Source of the DNA: Candidatus Heimdallarchaeota archaeon
Lineage (GTDB): Archaea; Asgardarchaeota; Heimdallarchaeia; Heimdallarchaeales; Heimdallarchaeaceae
Direction of reading: 5' to 3'
Assembly (NCBI GenBank): GCA_018238545.1
Contig: JABCTC010000002.1
Coordinates: 64,001-128,000, forward strand
DNA length: 64,000 nt
Shown: in pieces, positions 19,087 to 28,626 of the stretch
How the letters are laid out: every line of letters begins with the position of its first letter
How positions within the stretch are numbered: the first letter of the stretch is position 1
Notes under the pieces: model-generated
Database searches by the model: none
Told to the model about the DNA's origin: nothing
The model's input: the letters and a program-made list of their open reading frames with translations, nothing else
Made by a program: the position numbers and the translations under genes

Positions 19087-22000
19087 ATGAGCTATATCAA
19101 CATTTTATTACAGAAAACGTTCAAAAGAAGAATAGGAAAAAATGTAGGAACTCTAGTAGCTATAGCTCTTGGTGTCTCCTTAATGGTGGGAGTCCAAATA
19201 ACAATAACAAGTTTTTCCACAACAGCTATAGATTTCTTTGTAGAGGCTATAGGTGAAAACGACATAATAATCAGCGGATTAGGATTTCCTATAACAGATT
19301 ATGAGTCTATTATTGAACAAATTGATGATTCGACGATTGAGTATGCAGCTATTAATGCACGTGTTACGCAAGATGTGGCAGCATACAATCTTGAATCAGG
19401 TATTTTAGAGAAAGGTGTGAGTTTTACGGGTGTTGAGTTAAACGAGGATCCTGTATTCGGGAAGTTTTATGATGAAGAGGGTAAAGAAATTAATAGAGTT
19501 CAATTAATGAATCTCTTCGAAAATGAATCTCATGTTCTTATTGGTTATAGTTTAAAAGATGAACTCAATGTAACTGTCGGATCTGACATAAAAATTCGGA
19601 TTGGCGAATTTGATGGATTCATATTTAATTATATCACCCATGATCTGAAAGTTGCAGGTTTTGTTAGTAATGAAGGGAAAGGGAAAGACTTTGGTGGATG
19701 GGCTATCTGGACAAGTATAGATAATATCAGATCACTTATTGGTTTTGCTCAAAATGACTGTACAGAAATAAACATCGCTCTAAGTTCAAATCATAAGAAA
19801 AATCCTATAGACAATGAGTATGCAATACAGATTGAAGAAGAACTTAAGATTCTACTGGATGCTGAAAATACAGGTTTGTTGATAATTGCATTTCGAGCTT
19901 TACTGCTGGATACTGCTGATGAAATAATATCTAATGTCTTGATTGCTTTTAACCTCTTTGGAGCTCTAATAGTCTTCTCAGGTGTTTTACTTCTTGTAAA
20001 TATTCAACTAATTCAAGTTGAAGATAGAATACAGCAGCTTGGAATCTTAAGAGCTATCGGTTCTAGACGAAGAGAAATTATCAGATTGTTTCTGGTCGAA
20101 TCAACTATATTAGGTGTTATTGGTTCATTTCTTGGTGTAGGAGGGGGATACATAATGTCCATTTTTCTTGTGAATAGAATAGGCAAAACATTCTTTGATA
20201 CCTCAATAGGATTACAACCCATAGTAACAGGAGGAGCGGTAATATATTCAATCGTCCTTGGATTGATACTGGCAGTAGGTGCAGGAATACTCCCAGCAAT
20301 ACGCGCTGCTAGAGTTGATGTAATAGAGGTAATAAGAGGCATAAAGAAAACAACAAGAAAAAGGTCAGGCAATTTCATAATGGGATTAGGGTTTGCATTC
20401 GTAATGGCAGGTATAGCTATTTTCGCAGCCCAAATGATTGTTTATGATTCTTTGTTTACCACGTCTGGATGGGACACAGCTGTAGAACAATGGATGTTTA
20501 TGGGTGGATCAGTTGGATTATTTGTAGGTATAAGTCTCTTGCTGGGATATGTAATTTCTAAAAAGGTTATGGGAAATGGGATTGGGTTGGCATTTATTGG
20601 AACTTCAGTATTAATGCTCATATTCTCCTTACCACAATTAAAAGATGCAGCTGAAAATAGCAAAATTTTAGCTACCTTGGCAGTTGTATTAGCTCTAGGG
20701 TCTATTATCTGGGTAGGAGTTAACCTAAGAACTGTTACTAATTTCATTAGAGGTGTAATGTATAAAACGAAATTAAAGAAAGGGGTTTCTCTAATTGCGA
20801 GTAAGTACATGACCTCAAAATCAATGAGAAGTACACTTACTTTTGGTATTTTTGCACTTGTTCTCACCATGAATATCTTTGCTGGGATCTATCAATCTAC
20901 TTATTCTTATAACACTCTTGAATCAGTTGAATTTTTGAGCGGTGGCGCGTCAATATTCTTAGAGTTAGACACTCCAATTTCCAATGATAGTCTTGTTAAC
21001 GTTGAGCAAGATCTTTATGCTGTTGATGAGGCAATAACTAATGTAAAAGGTATAAATTCTACGATAGCATTTATTCAGGTTGATCCGGAGGTAAGTGACT
21101 TGCACATTCCGGCGGATATATTTCCAACTTACGTAAACATGATCTTTAATGACACATTAAAGGATGGAGATGAATACGTATTTGATTTTATGTTTGATCT
21201 CTCATTGCCGTTTTTCTTTGATGATTACAAGCCTGCAGCTGCAGAAGAGTATCAGAGACAATACAGTCACAATATATGGGATTTCTTCTATAATAGGACT
21301 AAATTTAGTGTTGATGGTTCTTCAATAGATAATGAAAATGGTTTGCTTACCGTAATCTCTACAAGTCCTATGCTAGCGGCAGGGGACAGGTTTAACCTCA
21401 CTGGTTTATTTACAAATCCAACTGAAGTAATTGTTATCGCAACTGTAAGACAATACCCATTCAGCCAATCTAGAGGGCTGCCTGCTCTATTGATAACTCC
21501 GGATTTTCTAGGAAAATTAAGTTACAATTTTGCTTTATTCCCAAAACATACAAGGTTTTTAATTAGTACTTCTGAGGATTTTAGAGAAGGAGAAAATACG
21601 AGAATAGCAACGAAAATCGAGGGATTCTTTAACAGCAATACTTCTGTCCTGGTCCAAAACGAGGATTTTGTAGCAGCATCTGCATATAATGTATGGGATG
21701 TGATGTTAGAACTAGTTGACTTTCAAGTTAGAACCTTTGACTTCCTCCAATACTTTGTAGGTTTTGGGTTAATTGTTGGAGCTCTTGGAATGATAATTAT
21801 TGCAGTAAGAAATGTTTCAGAAAGAAGAAGAGAAATTGGGATGATGAGAGCGATAGGATATAAGAAAAGACAAATAATTGCTTCAATAATGATAGAGCTC
21901 CTCATTCTAGCTTTTCTGGGACTTATAATTGGCTTTCTAAATAGTGTTATTCTAGGATTGTCCTTTGCGATTGTGTACGATTGGTTACTAATAATACCTG

Positions 22001-22119
22001 CAACGAGAGTATTACTTTATACAGGAATAATGATAGGAATAGCGATTGTAGCTTCAATTTTACCTGGAATAAGAGCAAGTCAAATAACTCCAGCTGAAGC
22101 AATAAGATATGTAGGGTGA
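19087..22119 (+). CDS. FtsX/MacB-type ABC transporter permease (lipoprotein-release-like)
   Basis: This 1010-residue permease has an N-terminal membrane segment near 15-40, a large extracytoplasmic MacB-like domain, and two FtsX-type membrane blocks. The first block is near 275-405, with QLGILRAIGSRRREI after a membrane helix. A second extracytoplasmic domain follows, and a last block near 880-1005 has RREIGMMRAIGYKKR and PAEAIRY. The duplicated plan resembles fused LolC/LolE-type permeases. Two ATPase genes follow directly. Such systems move lipids, lipoproteins or peptides by mechanotransmission; in an archaeon with no outer membrane the cargo is unclear. Confidence 0.88.
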   Translation: MSYINILLQKTFKRRIGKNVGTLVAIALGVSLMVGVQITITSFSTTAIDFFVEAIGENDIIISGLGFPITDYESIIEQIDDSTIEYAAINARVTQDVAAYNLESGILEKGVSFTGVELNEDPVFGKFYDEEGKEINRVQLMNLFENESHVLIGYSLKDELNVTVGSDIKIRIGEFDGFIFNYITHDLKVAGFVSNEGKGKDFGGWAIWTSIDNIRSLIGFAQNDCTEINIALSSNHKKNPIDNEYAIQIEEELKILLDAENTGLLIIAFRALLLDTADEIISNVLIAFNLFGALIVFSGVLLLVNIQLIQVEDRIQQLGILRAIGSRRREIIRLFLVESTILGVIGSFLGVGGGYIMSIFLVNRIGKTFFDTSIGLQPIVTGGAVIYSIVLGLILAVGAGILPAIRAARVDVIEVIRGIKKTTRKRSGNFIMGLGFAFVMAGIAIFAAQMIVYDSLFTTSGWDTAVEQWMFMGGSVGLFVGISLLLGYVISKKVMGNGIGLAFIGTSVLMLIFSLPQLKDAAENSKILATLAVVLALGSIIWVGVNLRTVTNFIRGVMYKTKLKKGVSLIASKYMTSKSMRSTLTFGIFALVLTMNIFAGIYQSTYSYNTLESVEFLSGGASIFLELDTPISNDSLVNVEQDLYAVDEAITNVKGINSTIAFIQVDPEVSDLHIPADIFPTYVNMIFNDTLKDGDEYVFDFMFDLSLPFFFDDYKPAAAEEYQRQYSHNIWDFFYNRTKFSVDGSSIDNENGLLTVISTSPMLAAGDRFNLTGLFTNPTEVIVIATVRQYPFSQSRGLPALLITPDFLGKLSYNFALFPKHTRFLISTSEDFREGENTRIATKIEGFFNSNTSVLVQNEDFVAASAYNVWDVMLELVDFQVRTFDFLQYFVGFGLIVGALGMIIIAVRNVSERRREIGMMRAIGYKKRQIIASIMIELLILAFLGLIIGFLNSVILGLSFAIVYDWLLIIPATRVLLYTGIMIGIAIVASILPGIRASQITPAEAIRYVG

Positions 22120-22123
22120 TAAG

Positions 22124-22825
22124 ATGGAAGATGAAATTATACTCAAAACAGAAAACCTGCATAAAATATATGCTGAAGACACTTCTATGGAAGTACATGC
22201 TTTACGAGGAGTAAATATTGAGATTAAAAAAGGTGAGATGGTTGCGTTTATGGGTCCGTCAGGATGTGGTAAAACTACTCTCTTAAACCTTCTAGGTGGT
22301 ATTGATAAACCGACACGCGGTCAAATTTTCATCAATGGTCAAGACATTAATGAATTATTGGATACTGAGATAACAGATTTCAGATTACACAATATCGGTT
22401 ACATCTTCCAACTATTCAATCTCTTCGAATTCTTATCTGCACTTGAAAACACAGTGTTACCTCTGCTTCTAACTGATACAACTAAATTGGAGGCTGAAGA
22501 AGAGGCTAAGATGCTTTTGCGACAAATGGGATTAGGTGATAAAATTTATCATCTTCCCAATGAATTATCAGGTGGAGAGCAACAAAGAGTCGCTGTTTCC
22601 AGAGCTCTTCTGATGAACCCATCTATAATCTTAGGGGATGAACCTACAGGGGATTTGGATCAAGAAACATCATCGGATATTATGAACCTCTTTGTTTCCA
22701 TAAATGAAAACTATAAACAAACATTTCTCATAGTTACACATTCTGAACATATTGCCCAATTCTGTCATAGAACCATAAGGATAATTGATGGTGAAATAGT
22801 GGAATCTGGAAAGGAGGGATTATAA
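22124..22825 (+). CDS. ABC transporter ATP-binding protein (LolD/MacB type)
   Basis: This 233-residue ATPase has Walker A GPSGCGKTT (44-52), Q-loop IFQLFNLFEFL, signature LSGGEQQR, Walker [13 protein letters not shown] and H-loop VTHSEH. The pattern and length are those of the LolD/MacB group, which pairs with FtsX-type permeases. It starts 4 nt after the permease stop, and its stop shares a base with the next start (TAATG). It is the likely motor of the upstream permease, possibly as a heterodimer with the next gene product. Confidence 0.93.
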   Translation: MEDEIILKTENLHKIYAEDTSMEVHALRGVNIEIKKGEMVAFMGPSGCGKTTLLNLLGGIDKPTRGQIFINGQDINELLDTEITDFRLHNIGYIFQLFNLFEFLSALENTVLPLLLTDTTKLEAEEEAKMLLRQMGLGDKIYHLPNELSGGEQQRVAVSRALLMNPSIILGDEPTGDLDQETSSDIMNLFVSINENYKQTFLIVTHSEHIAQFCHRTIRIIDGEIVESGKEGL

Positions 22826-24687
22826 TGCTAAATGAACAAATAGAGAAATATAGCACTCAAGAATTAAATGTTGAACTAACTCTAGGTATTCTTATCAACA
22901 AACTAAATAGAGATTCTCTAGATGTTTTAATAAGAAAACTAAGAACATATATCCTTCGTAAACTACGTGCAAAATCATTTGAAATTCTTGAAGTTAATAC
23001 CTTTCTTTTCTTCAGTTGTAGTTTCCCATTATCAAAGGTAGAACAACAAGACCAGAGAAAATATGTGGTAAATAAAGTAGAAACAATAGTTCAAAATTAT
23101 TGCAACAATGAATGTGATATATATTCCAAAACCATACAGAAAAACGTAGAAATTAAAGATATTACAAAAATGATAGTGCAGCTAGTTAAAAGCTCAAAAA
23201 CTCTGGAGAGAGCGGCTCTAATTAGACATATTGAGAACCAAGCAGATGACATAGATTTTAGAGTTGTTGGGCACGTTAGTGATGTTCTGTTAAACAGCTT
23301 TATTGCAATCTGGGATTTCCCTCAAGGTTATGAAGATATTATTATGTTCCCTGATTTGATTCTTAAACGAGAGATATCAGATAAGAAAAGTAATTTACCA
23401 CTTAAATTGATAGCTGGAAACCTTCTGATTATGCAATTTGGTAAAATCTGTTCACTCAACTTAAATTCCATCTTAGCATCAAATGAAGAAGCATTAATGT
23501 CACTAGACTTGGTTCTACAAGATTCAAAGAGAGTTCAAGAAATTGAAAATCAGATGAGTGATAAATTATGGAGAGTTCTTAGAGTAATTTTTGGTTTACT
23601 CTCTTCTACTCAACAAGCTATTTCTATACTATTAAAACAACTAAAACGAATATCAGAAGTAAGAGACGAGCTGGTTGAAGATGTTAAGCAATTAGATTAT
23701 GGACCTTTAATGGATTATATTATGTTCATAGATACAACAATGAATTGTGCAGAAAACATTTTGAGATTGAATAATCTCCAAGATAATGTCAAGCGAAACT
23801 ATCAATCCTTGCTGAAAATCATTAATAAATTCAAGGATGTTCAAAACAAAGAAATAGATGATATCCATGACCTGGCTCAAATTTTTATCCAAACGCTTAC
23901 CGAAATTCAGTTGATGAAATTCTTCTCTGACAAATTTAGGGATCTTGCTTATTTCCAAAACGTTCCTACAGAAGTAGCTCTAGAAAAAATAGATGCTATA
24001 TCAATTGAGAAAGATGAAATTCTAAAAGGTGTATCTCTGTTCAAGACATATATTCTAAAGAATTCAACAGTTTACGCACTACGTGGAGTTGATATAGAAA
24101 TTAGAAAGGGAGAAATGGTAGCGATCGTAGGAGCATCAGGAAGTGGAAAAACTACTCTCTTAAATCTACTTTCAGGATTAGATACACCAAATCGAGGTGC
24201 AGCATTTCTGTTAGGAAAAAACATTGATACCATGACAGATGCAGAAGTTTCAATGTTCAGAAGAAGAAACATGGGTTTTATTTTCCAATACTATAATTTA
24301 ATACCTCAGTTGACAGTGCTTGAAAATGTTATGCTTCCTGCTTTGATGATTAATCGCCCGAAGAAAGAAGCAAAGGAAAGAGCACTTGAGCTAATAAAGG
24401 AAGTGGGATTAGAAAGGTTTCAAAATCAGTTTCCAATTAAGCTTTCTGGGGGACAGATGCAACGAGTCACAATTGCTAGGGCAATGATAAATGATCCTGC
24501 AGTAATTTTTGCCGATGAGCCAACAGGAGACCTTGATTCTCAAACAGGAAAAGTTGTTATTGATTTAATCAGAAGATTTTCAAAAGAGAAAAACACTGCA
24601 GTAATCATAGTGACGCATGATATTGCAATGGCTAAAACATGTGATCGCATGATTCAAATAGGCGATGGAAAAGTTATTTCAGACTAG
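22825..24687 (+). CDS. ABC ATPase (LolD/MacB type) fused to a novel ~390-residue N-terminal domain
   Basis: In this 620-residue protein, residues ~395-620 are a complete LolD-like ATPase: Walker [10 protein letters not shown] from 436, Q-loop [11 protein letters not shown], signature LSGGQMQR, Walker [13 protein letters not shown] and VTHD. The first ~390 residues are a mainly helical domain I do not recognise. It is rich in Leu/Ile/Lys, has heptad-like stretches near 255-345, and shows no signal peptide or clear membrane segment. Translational coupling to the plain ATPase implies one exporter with two unequal ATPases. Its stop overlaps the convergent GGR-family gene in CTAG. Confidence 0.85.
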   Translation: MLNEQIEKYSTQELNVELTLGILINKLNRDSLDVLIRKLRTYILRKLRAKSFEILEVNTFLFFSCSFPLSKVEQQDQRKYVVNKVETIVQNYCNNECDIYSKTIQKNVEIKDITKMIVQLVKSSKTLERAALIRHIENQADDIDFRVVGHVSDVLLNSFIAIWDFPQGYEDIIMFPDLILKREISDKKSNLPLKLIAGNLLIMQFGKICSLNLNSILASNEEALMSLDLVLQDSKRVQEIENQMSDKLWRVLRVIFGLLSSTQQAISILLKQLKRISEVRDELVEDVKQLDYGPLMDYIMFIDTTMNCAENILRLNNLQDNVKRNYQSLLKIINKFKDVQNKEIDDIHDLAQIFIQTLTEIQLMKFFSDKFRDLAYFQNVPTEVALEKIDAISIEKDEILKGVSLFKTYILKNSTVYALRGVDIEIRKGEMVAIVGASGSGKTTLLNLLSGLDTPNRGAAFLLGKNIDTMTDAEVSMFRRRNMGFIFQYYNLIPQLTVLENVMLPALMINRPKKEAKERALELIKEVGLERFQNQFPIKLSGGQMQRVTIARAMINDPAVIFADEPTGDLDSQTGKVVIDLIRRFSKEKNTAVIIVTHDIAMAKTCDRMIQIGDGKVISD

Positions 24688-26039
24688 AGATTTATTCTCT
24701 CAATCTTCTTTATTTTCTTTACCCATCTCTCAAACTTTTTCGGTGTTGTAGGATATTTGTTAGAAATCTTCTTAATTTTCTCTGCAATCATTAAACCTCT
24801 AGCAAGCTTGAACAGAAGTTTCGGTTTACGCATTCCTTTCACTAATTTTTGGAATATGGGTAATTTGACTGAAGTTGAACCCATAATTGCATCAACATCA
24901 CTTTGGGAAATGATTTCTTTTTCAAACAGATAGGAAAAATCACTAAAAGGAACAGCATTTAGTAATTTATGAACTGCGATACCTAGCCCTCCGTCGTAAC
25001 CGTAAACATTCCAAATTGTCACATTGTAATCCCACAGTTCTTCTTCACTGTAATTCTCATGTCTTATTGCTAATTCTATTTTTTCAGCTGCATAGAACCC
25101 GCTAAGTAGAGCTGGACCATGCCCTTCTCCGCTAATAGGGTTGACTAGCGTTGCTGCATCTCCACAAGTAATGAAACCATCTGCTACCATGGAGTAAAGA
25201 GGTAATCTTCCTGGAAGTGTGTCACCTGCAGCGTCTATTACCTTGACGTCAGGGAAGAATTTATTCCTCAATTCTTCAAGTACTTTTTTAGCATTGAAAT
25301 CTTTGTTTGAATCGTTAATTAGCCAACCAACACCAATGTTCAATAATCTCTCACCTCTTGAAAAGATCCAGAAATATCCTGGAGGTGGAAGCTCATCATG
25401 GGTCTCAATTCTCATTTGTTTTTGAAATTCATGGGGTTTAGGTGTTTCGATAATCTCTCTAAAGGAAACGATGATTTCTTTTTTAGGTAGTTTCTTTTGG
25501 AACTTGTCACATACTCTATCTGGAATATTTCTCCTAACAATTCCAGTCACTCCTGAACAGTCAGCAACAATCTTCGCATAGATGTTAATTTTATCACCAT
25601 TTTCTGTTCTTACTTTGCACCCGACAATTTTGTTATTCTTGATTATAGTACCAATAACTTTGTGTTTTGGCTTAAATTCAATCCCAGGAAAATCTACTAA
25701 ACTATCAAGAAGGCGTTGCCCGTATTTCAATCTATCAATAGTTTGAGAAACAAAAGGAATCCATAATTCAAAATCAGGAACAGGTTTGAAATGAGCTGAT
25801 TCTAAGTCTTCTCCAATTTCATCTCCCTTTGGTTGCTGGATTCCAGATAATTCAAATAATTTTCTTGTACTGTTAGGACTCAAAGCATCCCCACAAGGCT
25901 TATAACCGACATCTGCACGTTTTTTTTGATCTAACACGATACAAGGAATGTCTCGTTTTCCAAGATTTATAGCCAAACTTACGCCTGCTGGACCTGCACC
26001 AACAATCAGTACATCTGTTTCCAAATCAAGATTTAACAT
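24684..26039 (-). CDS. Geranylgeranyl reductase family flavoprotein
   Basis: This 451-residue FAD protein has the dinucleotide motif DVLIVGAGPAGVSLA near residues 8-22, the KPCGDALS segment after the first Rossmann unit, the second FAD motif FITCGDAATLVNPISGEG near 290-305, and a C-terminal membrane-associating basic region. The family includes digeranylgeranylglycerophospholipid reductase, which saturates archaeal lipid chains, and several relatives act on other prenyl substrates. ATG at 26039 is chosen; ATG at 26051 is an alternative. It is divergent from the DinB-like gene. Confidence 0.82.
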   Translation of the reverse strand: MLNLDLETDVLIVGAGPAGVSLAINLGKRDIPCIVLDQKKRADVGYKPCGDALSPNSTRKLFELSGIQQPKGDEIGEDLESAHFKPVPDFELWIPFVSQTIDRLKYGQRLLDSLVDFPGIEFKPKHKVIGTIIKNNKIVGCKVRTENGDKINIYAKIVADCSGVTGIVRRNIPDRVCDKFQKKLPKKEIIVSFREIIETPKPHEFQKQMRIETHDELPPPGYFWIFSRGERLLNIGVGWLINDSNKDFNAKKVLEELRNKFFPDVKVIDAAGDTLPGRLPLYSMVADGFITCGDAATLVNPISGEGHGPALLSGFYAAEKIELAIRHENYSEEELWDYNVTIWNVYGYDGGLGIAVHKLLNAVPFSDFSYLFEKEIISQSDVDAIMGSTSVKLPIFQKLVKGMRKPKLLFKLARGLMIAEKIKKISNKYPTTPKKFERWVKKIKKIERINL

Positions 26040-26101
26040 TATGAATACCATCAAAATAAACAGCATAATAAGTTTTTCACTTAGAAGGAAATACTCTATC
26101 C

Positions 26102-26110
26102 TTAAATATA
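26102..26110 (+). promoter_or_regulatory. TATA element of the DinB-like gene
   Basis: TTAAATATA is centred about 28 nt before ATG 26134, predicting a leaderless or near-leaderless transcript. The region is a divergent promoter shared with the GGR-family gene. Confidence 0.45.
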
Positions 26111-26133
26111 GTATATTTTCATAATCAATAACA

Positions 26134-26595
26134 ATGACAATTTTAAAAATTGATTTTTATTTAGAAATGATTAACAAATCTCACGAAGCTTTTCGAGAAT
26201 TCTTATCTCATTTACCTGAAGATATTCTAGATTGGAGGGTGCATGAGTTTACACCAACTGTTCGTGAACAAATTACCCATATTATCCAAGATCAGATGTG
26301 GATAGTTAACTATATACTAGAAAAAAAAGAAGAAAAATACACTATTCCAGAAAATATTTCCAAGCTTCTTATAGAAGAAATAATCTCTGTTTACGATGAT
26401 TTTGTTTCAATTGCAGCAGAAAAACTCAGTAAAGTGAAGGACTCAAATTTAGCTGATGAAAGAAATTATAAGGAATATTCTCTGAACGTAGAAGACTGGT
26501 TATTTGAATATGTACATCATTTGAATAAGCATTGTGGCGAGATAAACATTGCCCATATTGCTTGGAAAAGAAAGGAAAGATCATCAAGTTCTTAG
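26134..26595 (+). CDS. DinB-superfamily four-helix protein
   Basis: This 153-residue all-helical protein has the DinB metal-site layout: QITHIIQDQ near 47 (first His) and HHLNKHCGEINI near 130 (His-x3-His). DinB-like proteins are often metal-dependent thiol transferases or damage-inducible proteins of unknown role. The C-terminus ends in a basic/Ser tail. No neighbour points to a substrate. Confidence 0.7.
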   Translation: MTILKIDFYLEMINKSHEAFREFLSHLPEDILDWRVHEFTPTVREQITHIIQDQMWIVNYILEKKEEKYTIPENISKLLIEEIISVYDDFVSIAAEKLSKVKDSNLADERNYKEYSLNVEDWLFEYVHHLNKHCGEINIAHIAWKRKERSSSS

Positions 26596-26600
26596 TTGCT

Positions 26601-27494
26601 TCATGATTTGCCTTCTAATGATTCTTCAGGTGTAAAAGGCTCTAAATGTATGATTAATTCTCTGAAAATCCCCTCATTTTCTAAATTTTGTTTGACTTTT
26701 TCTGAAACTTCATGAGCTTCAAAAATAGTCATTTGTGGGTCAACTAGTATATGAAAATCACCTGTATAATAGCCTAATATTGTTCTTAGTCTAACGATGT
26801 GAACTTCTTTTACATCGGGATGAGAAAGTGCAATCTCTGTTAATTTATCTAATACTTCTTGTGGTGCTCCTCTATCAAGTAAGTCTGGAATTGATACTTT
26901 AGCTATCTCAAAACCAGTAAAAATTATCAACCCTACAATTATGAAGGCACAAATAGGATCCAACCACCAGACATTGAAGTAAGAACCTACAACGGCTATA
27001 AGTACAAAAATTGACGAAAAAGCATCAGTCCTATAATTTTTGGCATTAGCGATTATGACAACTGAGTTTATTTTTTTCCCTATTTTGAATAAACTAATTG
27101 ACATAGCTGTCTTCCCAACAAATGAAATAACAGCTGCGATTATTATTAGATAGAGATAATCAACTGGGAGAAGTGTGTGGTTAACTAATCTTTCAATCGA
27201 TTCACTCGCTATGAAATACGATGAAATGAACAAAGTTAGAGCAATAGCTATACTAAAAACCAATTGAAATTTATGATGTCCAAAAGGATGGGAAGAATCA
27301 GCTGGTTTCTTGCTGACTTTCTCGCCAACACCGGCAAATGCTGCAGTTATCAGATCTAATATAGAATCAAATCCATCTGCAATCAAGCTTATAGATCCTG
27401 TAAAAAAACCAATTATTAGCTTCAATGCAACTAGAAGACTGTTTACTCCTACTGAAAGAATGTTTGCAATAGTTGCTGAGCTAAAGGATACCAT
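26601..27494 (-). CDS. Cation diffusion facilitator (CDF) family transporter
   Basis: This 297-residue metal exporter has about six membrane helices in the first 200 residues and a C-terminal cytoplasmic ferredoxin-like domain (HPDVKEVHIVRLRT, GDFHILVDP). The TM2 site is D-x3-D (FDSILD). The TM5 site reads N-x3-D (NYRTDAFSS) where zinc exporters have His. That D-D/N-D combination is closer to Mn(II)/Fe(II)-type CDF proteins, so manganese or iron export is more likely than zinc. That is inference from the motif only. Confidence 0.9.
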   Translation of the reverse strand: MVSFSSATIANILSVGVNSLLVALKLIIGFFTGSISLIADGFDSILDLITAAFAGVGEKVSKKPADSSHPFGHHKFQLVFSIAIALTLFISSYFIASESIERLVNHTLLPVDYLYLIIIAAVISFVGKTAMSISLFKIGKKINSVVIIANAKNYRTDAFSSIFVLIAVVGSYFNVWWLDPICAFIIVGLIIFTGFEIAKVSIPDLLDRGAPQEVLDKLTEIALSHPDVKEVHIVRLRTILGYYTGDFHILVDPQMTIFEAHEVSEKVKQNLENEGIFRELIIHLEPFTPEESLEGKS

Positions 27495-27642
27495 TAACCA
27501 ATCTTCTTCTTTTATACCAATAAAGTTTATGTTACATGAATTTAAGGGGCTTGAAACGCACTCTAATAAGGTTAAATTTTACGTTGCATCCAATAATATA
27601 TCATATTTCATGTACATAGTTTAAAAAAAGAAAGTGTTAATT

Positions 27643-28599
27643 ATGGAGGTATATGGAAAAAATTTAATCTTAGTTTTCCGGAAAAGAATGTATACCTTCT
27701 GGTCCTTTATACGGCATAATGTGTATCTAATAGGATACTGGATTGCTAAAATAAGTGGGGTTGTGTTGTTGTGTTTAATCTACAGGTGGCAGAGAGAAAT
27801 CAAAATTAGAAATCTGTTAAAGAAAAATCAAATAGAACATCCACTGAAAATTAGAATAAAACAGGACAAACATAGGAGACAAAATGATTTCGATGGTCTT
27901 TTCCTTTCAAGATTTTCCTGTCAGAAAGATGTTAAGTTGAATAATTTTGGCTTATTCATAATTCCTAGAAAAGGTGAAAGAGCTGAAATTGTTCTACTGC
28001 GTTATTCAGCTGTAGTAAAAGATTTGGGCTGTGATGTGTTTGTTTATAATAAACCTTCACGAGGAAATCTAAAATCCAAAAATAGGTTTTTAGAGTTAAA
28101 GAAACTTGTTGAATGTTATGAATATTATCAACTTAAAATTGGATTATTGGAGAAAGAAAGAATTTTCATTTTGACTGAGTCCAAAGGAAGGCAATTAGCA
28201 TTATCACTCTCAACTCAAGTAGAATCAAAAGGAATAATTCTTGATTTTACTAGAAAACGAAAACCTCCAAAGCAATGGCAAGGTTTGATGGGAAGAGTTA
28301 AATTTTTATCTCTAGTGAATTTAGTAACATCGATTATTGAGAAAGTAAAAACTTTATCAAAAACAGAAACTCGTACTGTTGAACTTCATACTCAACTGAT
28401 CATGATATCTAGAAAAGATAGAAAAGATAGATTGCTAGGATATTTGGAATACAAATTTGGCAATCTTAAGGAAGAATTGGTTAAACTTGCAATAGGGATT
28501 AAGGAAGTAGAGTTCACTCAAGAATTTAGAGAAACTATATTGCTAGTTTCACGTGATGGAAAGAGCAAAATTGAAGAAAAAAACAGAAATTATAATTGA
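27643..28599 (+). CDS. Unknown membrane-anchored protein, possibly a divergent alpha/beta hydrolase
   Basis: This 318-residue basic protein has a single hydrophobic segment near 25-45 (VYLIGYWIAKISGVVLLCLIY). The soluble part alternates strands and helices. ERIFILTESKGRQLALSL near 185 resembles the nucleophile elbow of serine alpha/beta hydrolases, with Ser in T-E-S-K-G instead of G-x-S-x-G. AVVKDLGCDVFVYNKPSRG fits the preceding strand. The classic glycine is missing, so activity is doubtful. GTG at 27634 is an alternative start. Confidence 0.5.
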   Translation: MEVYGKNLILVFRKRMYTFWSFIRHNVYLIGYWIAKISGVVLLCLIYRWQREIKIRNLLKKNQIEHPLKIRIKQDKHRRQNDFDGLFLSRFSCQKDVKLNNFGLFIIPRKGERAEIVLLRYSAVVKDLGCDVFVYNKPSRGNLKSKNRFLELKKLVECYEYYQLKIGLLEKERIFILTESKGRQLALSLSTQVESKGIILDFTRKRKPPKQWQGLMGRVKFLSLVNLVTSIIEKVKTLSKTETRTVELHTQLIMISRKDRKDRLLGYLEYKFGNLKEELVKLAIGIKEVEFTQEFRETILLVSRDGKSKIEEKNRNYN

Positions 28600-28626
28600 T
28601 GTAATTTAGTAAAAAAAGAGGATAAA

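Noticed and set aside
20013..20378. Minus-strand open frames inside the permease gene
   Set aside because: Shadows of the coding strand of a well-supported permease.
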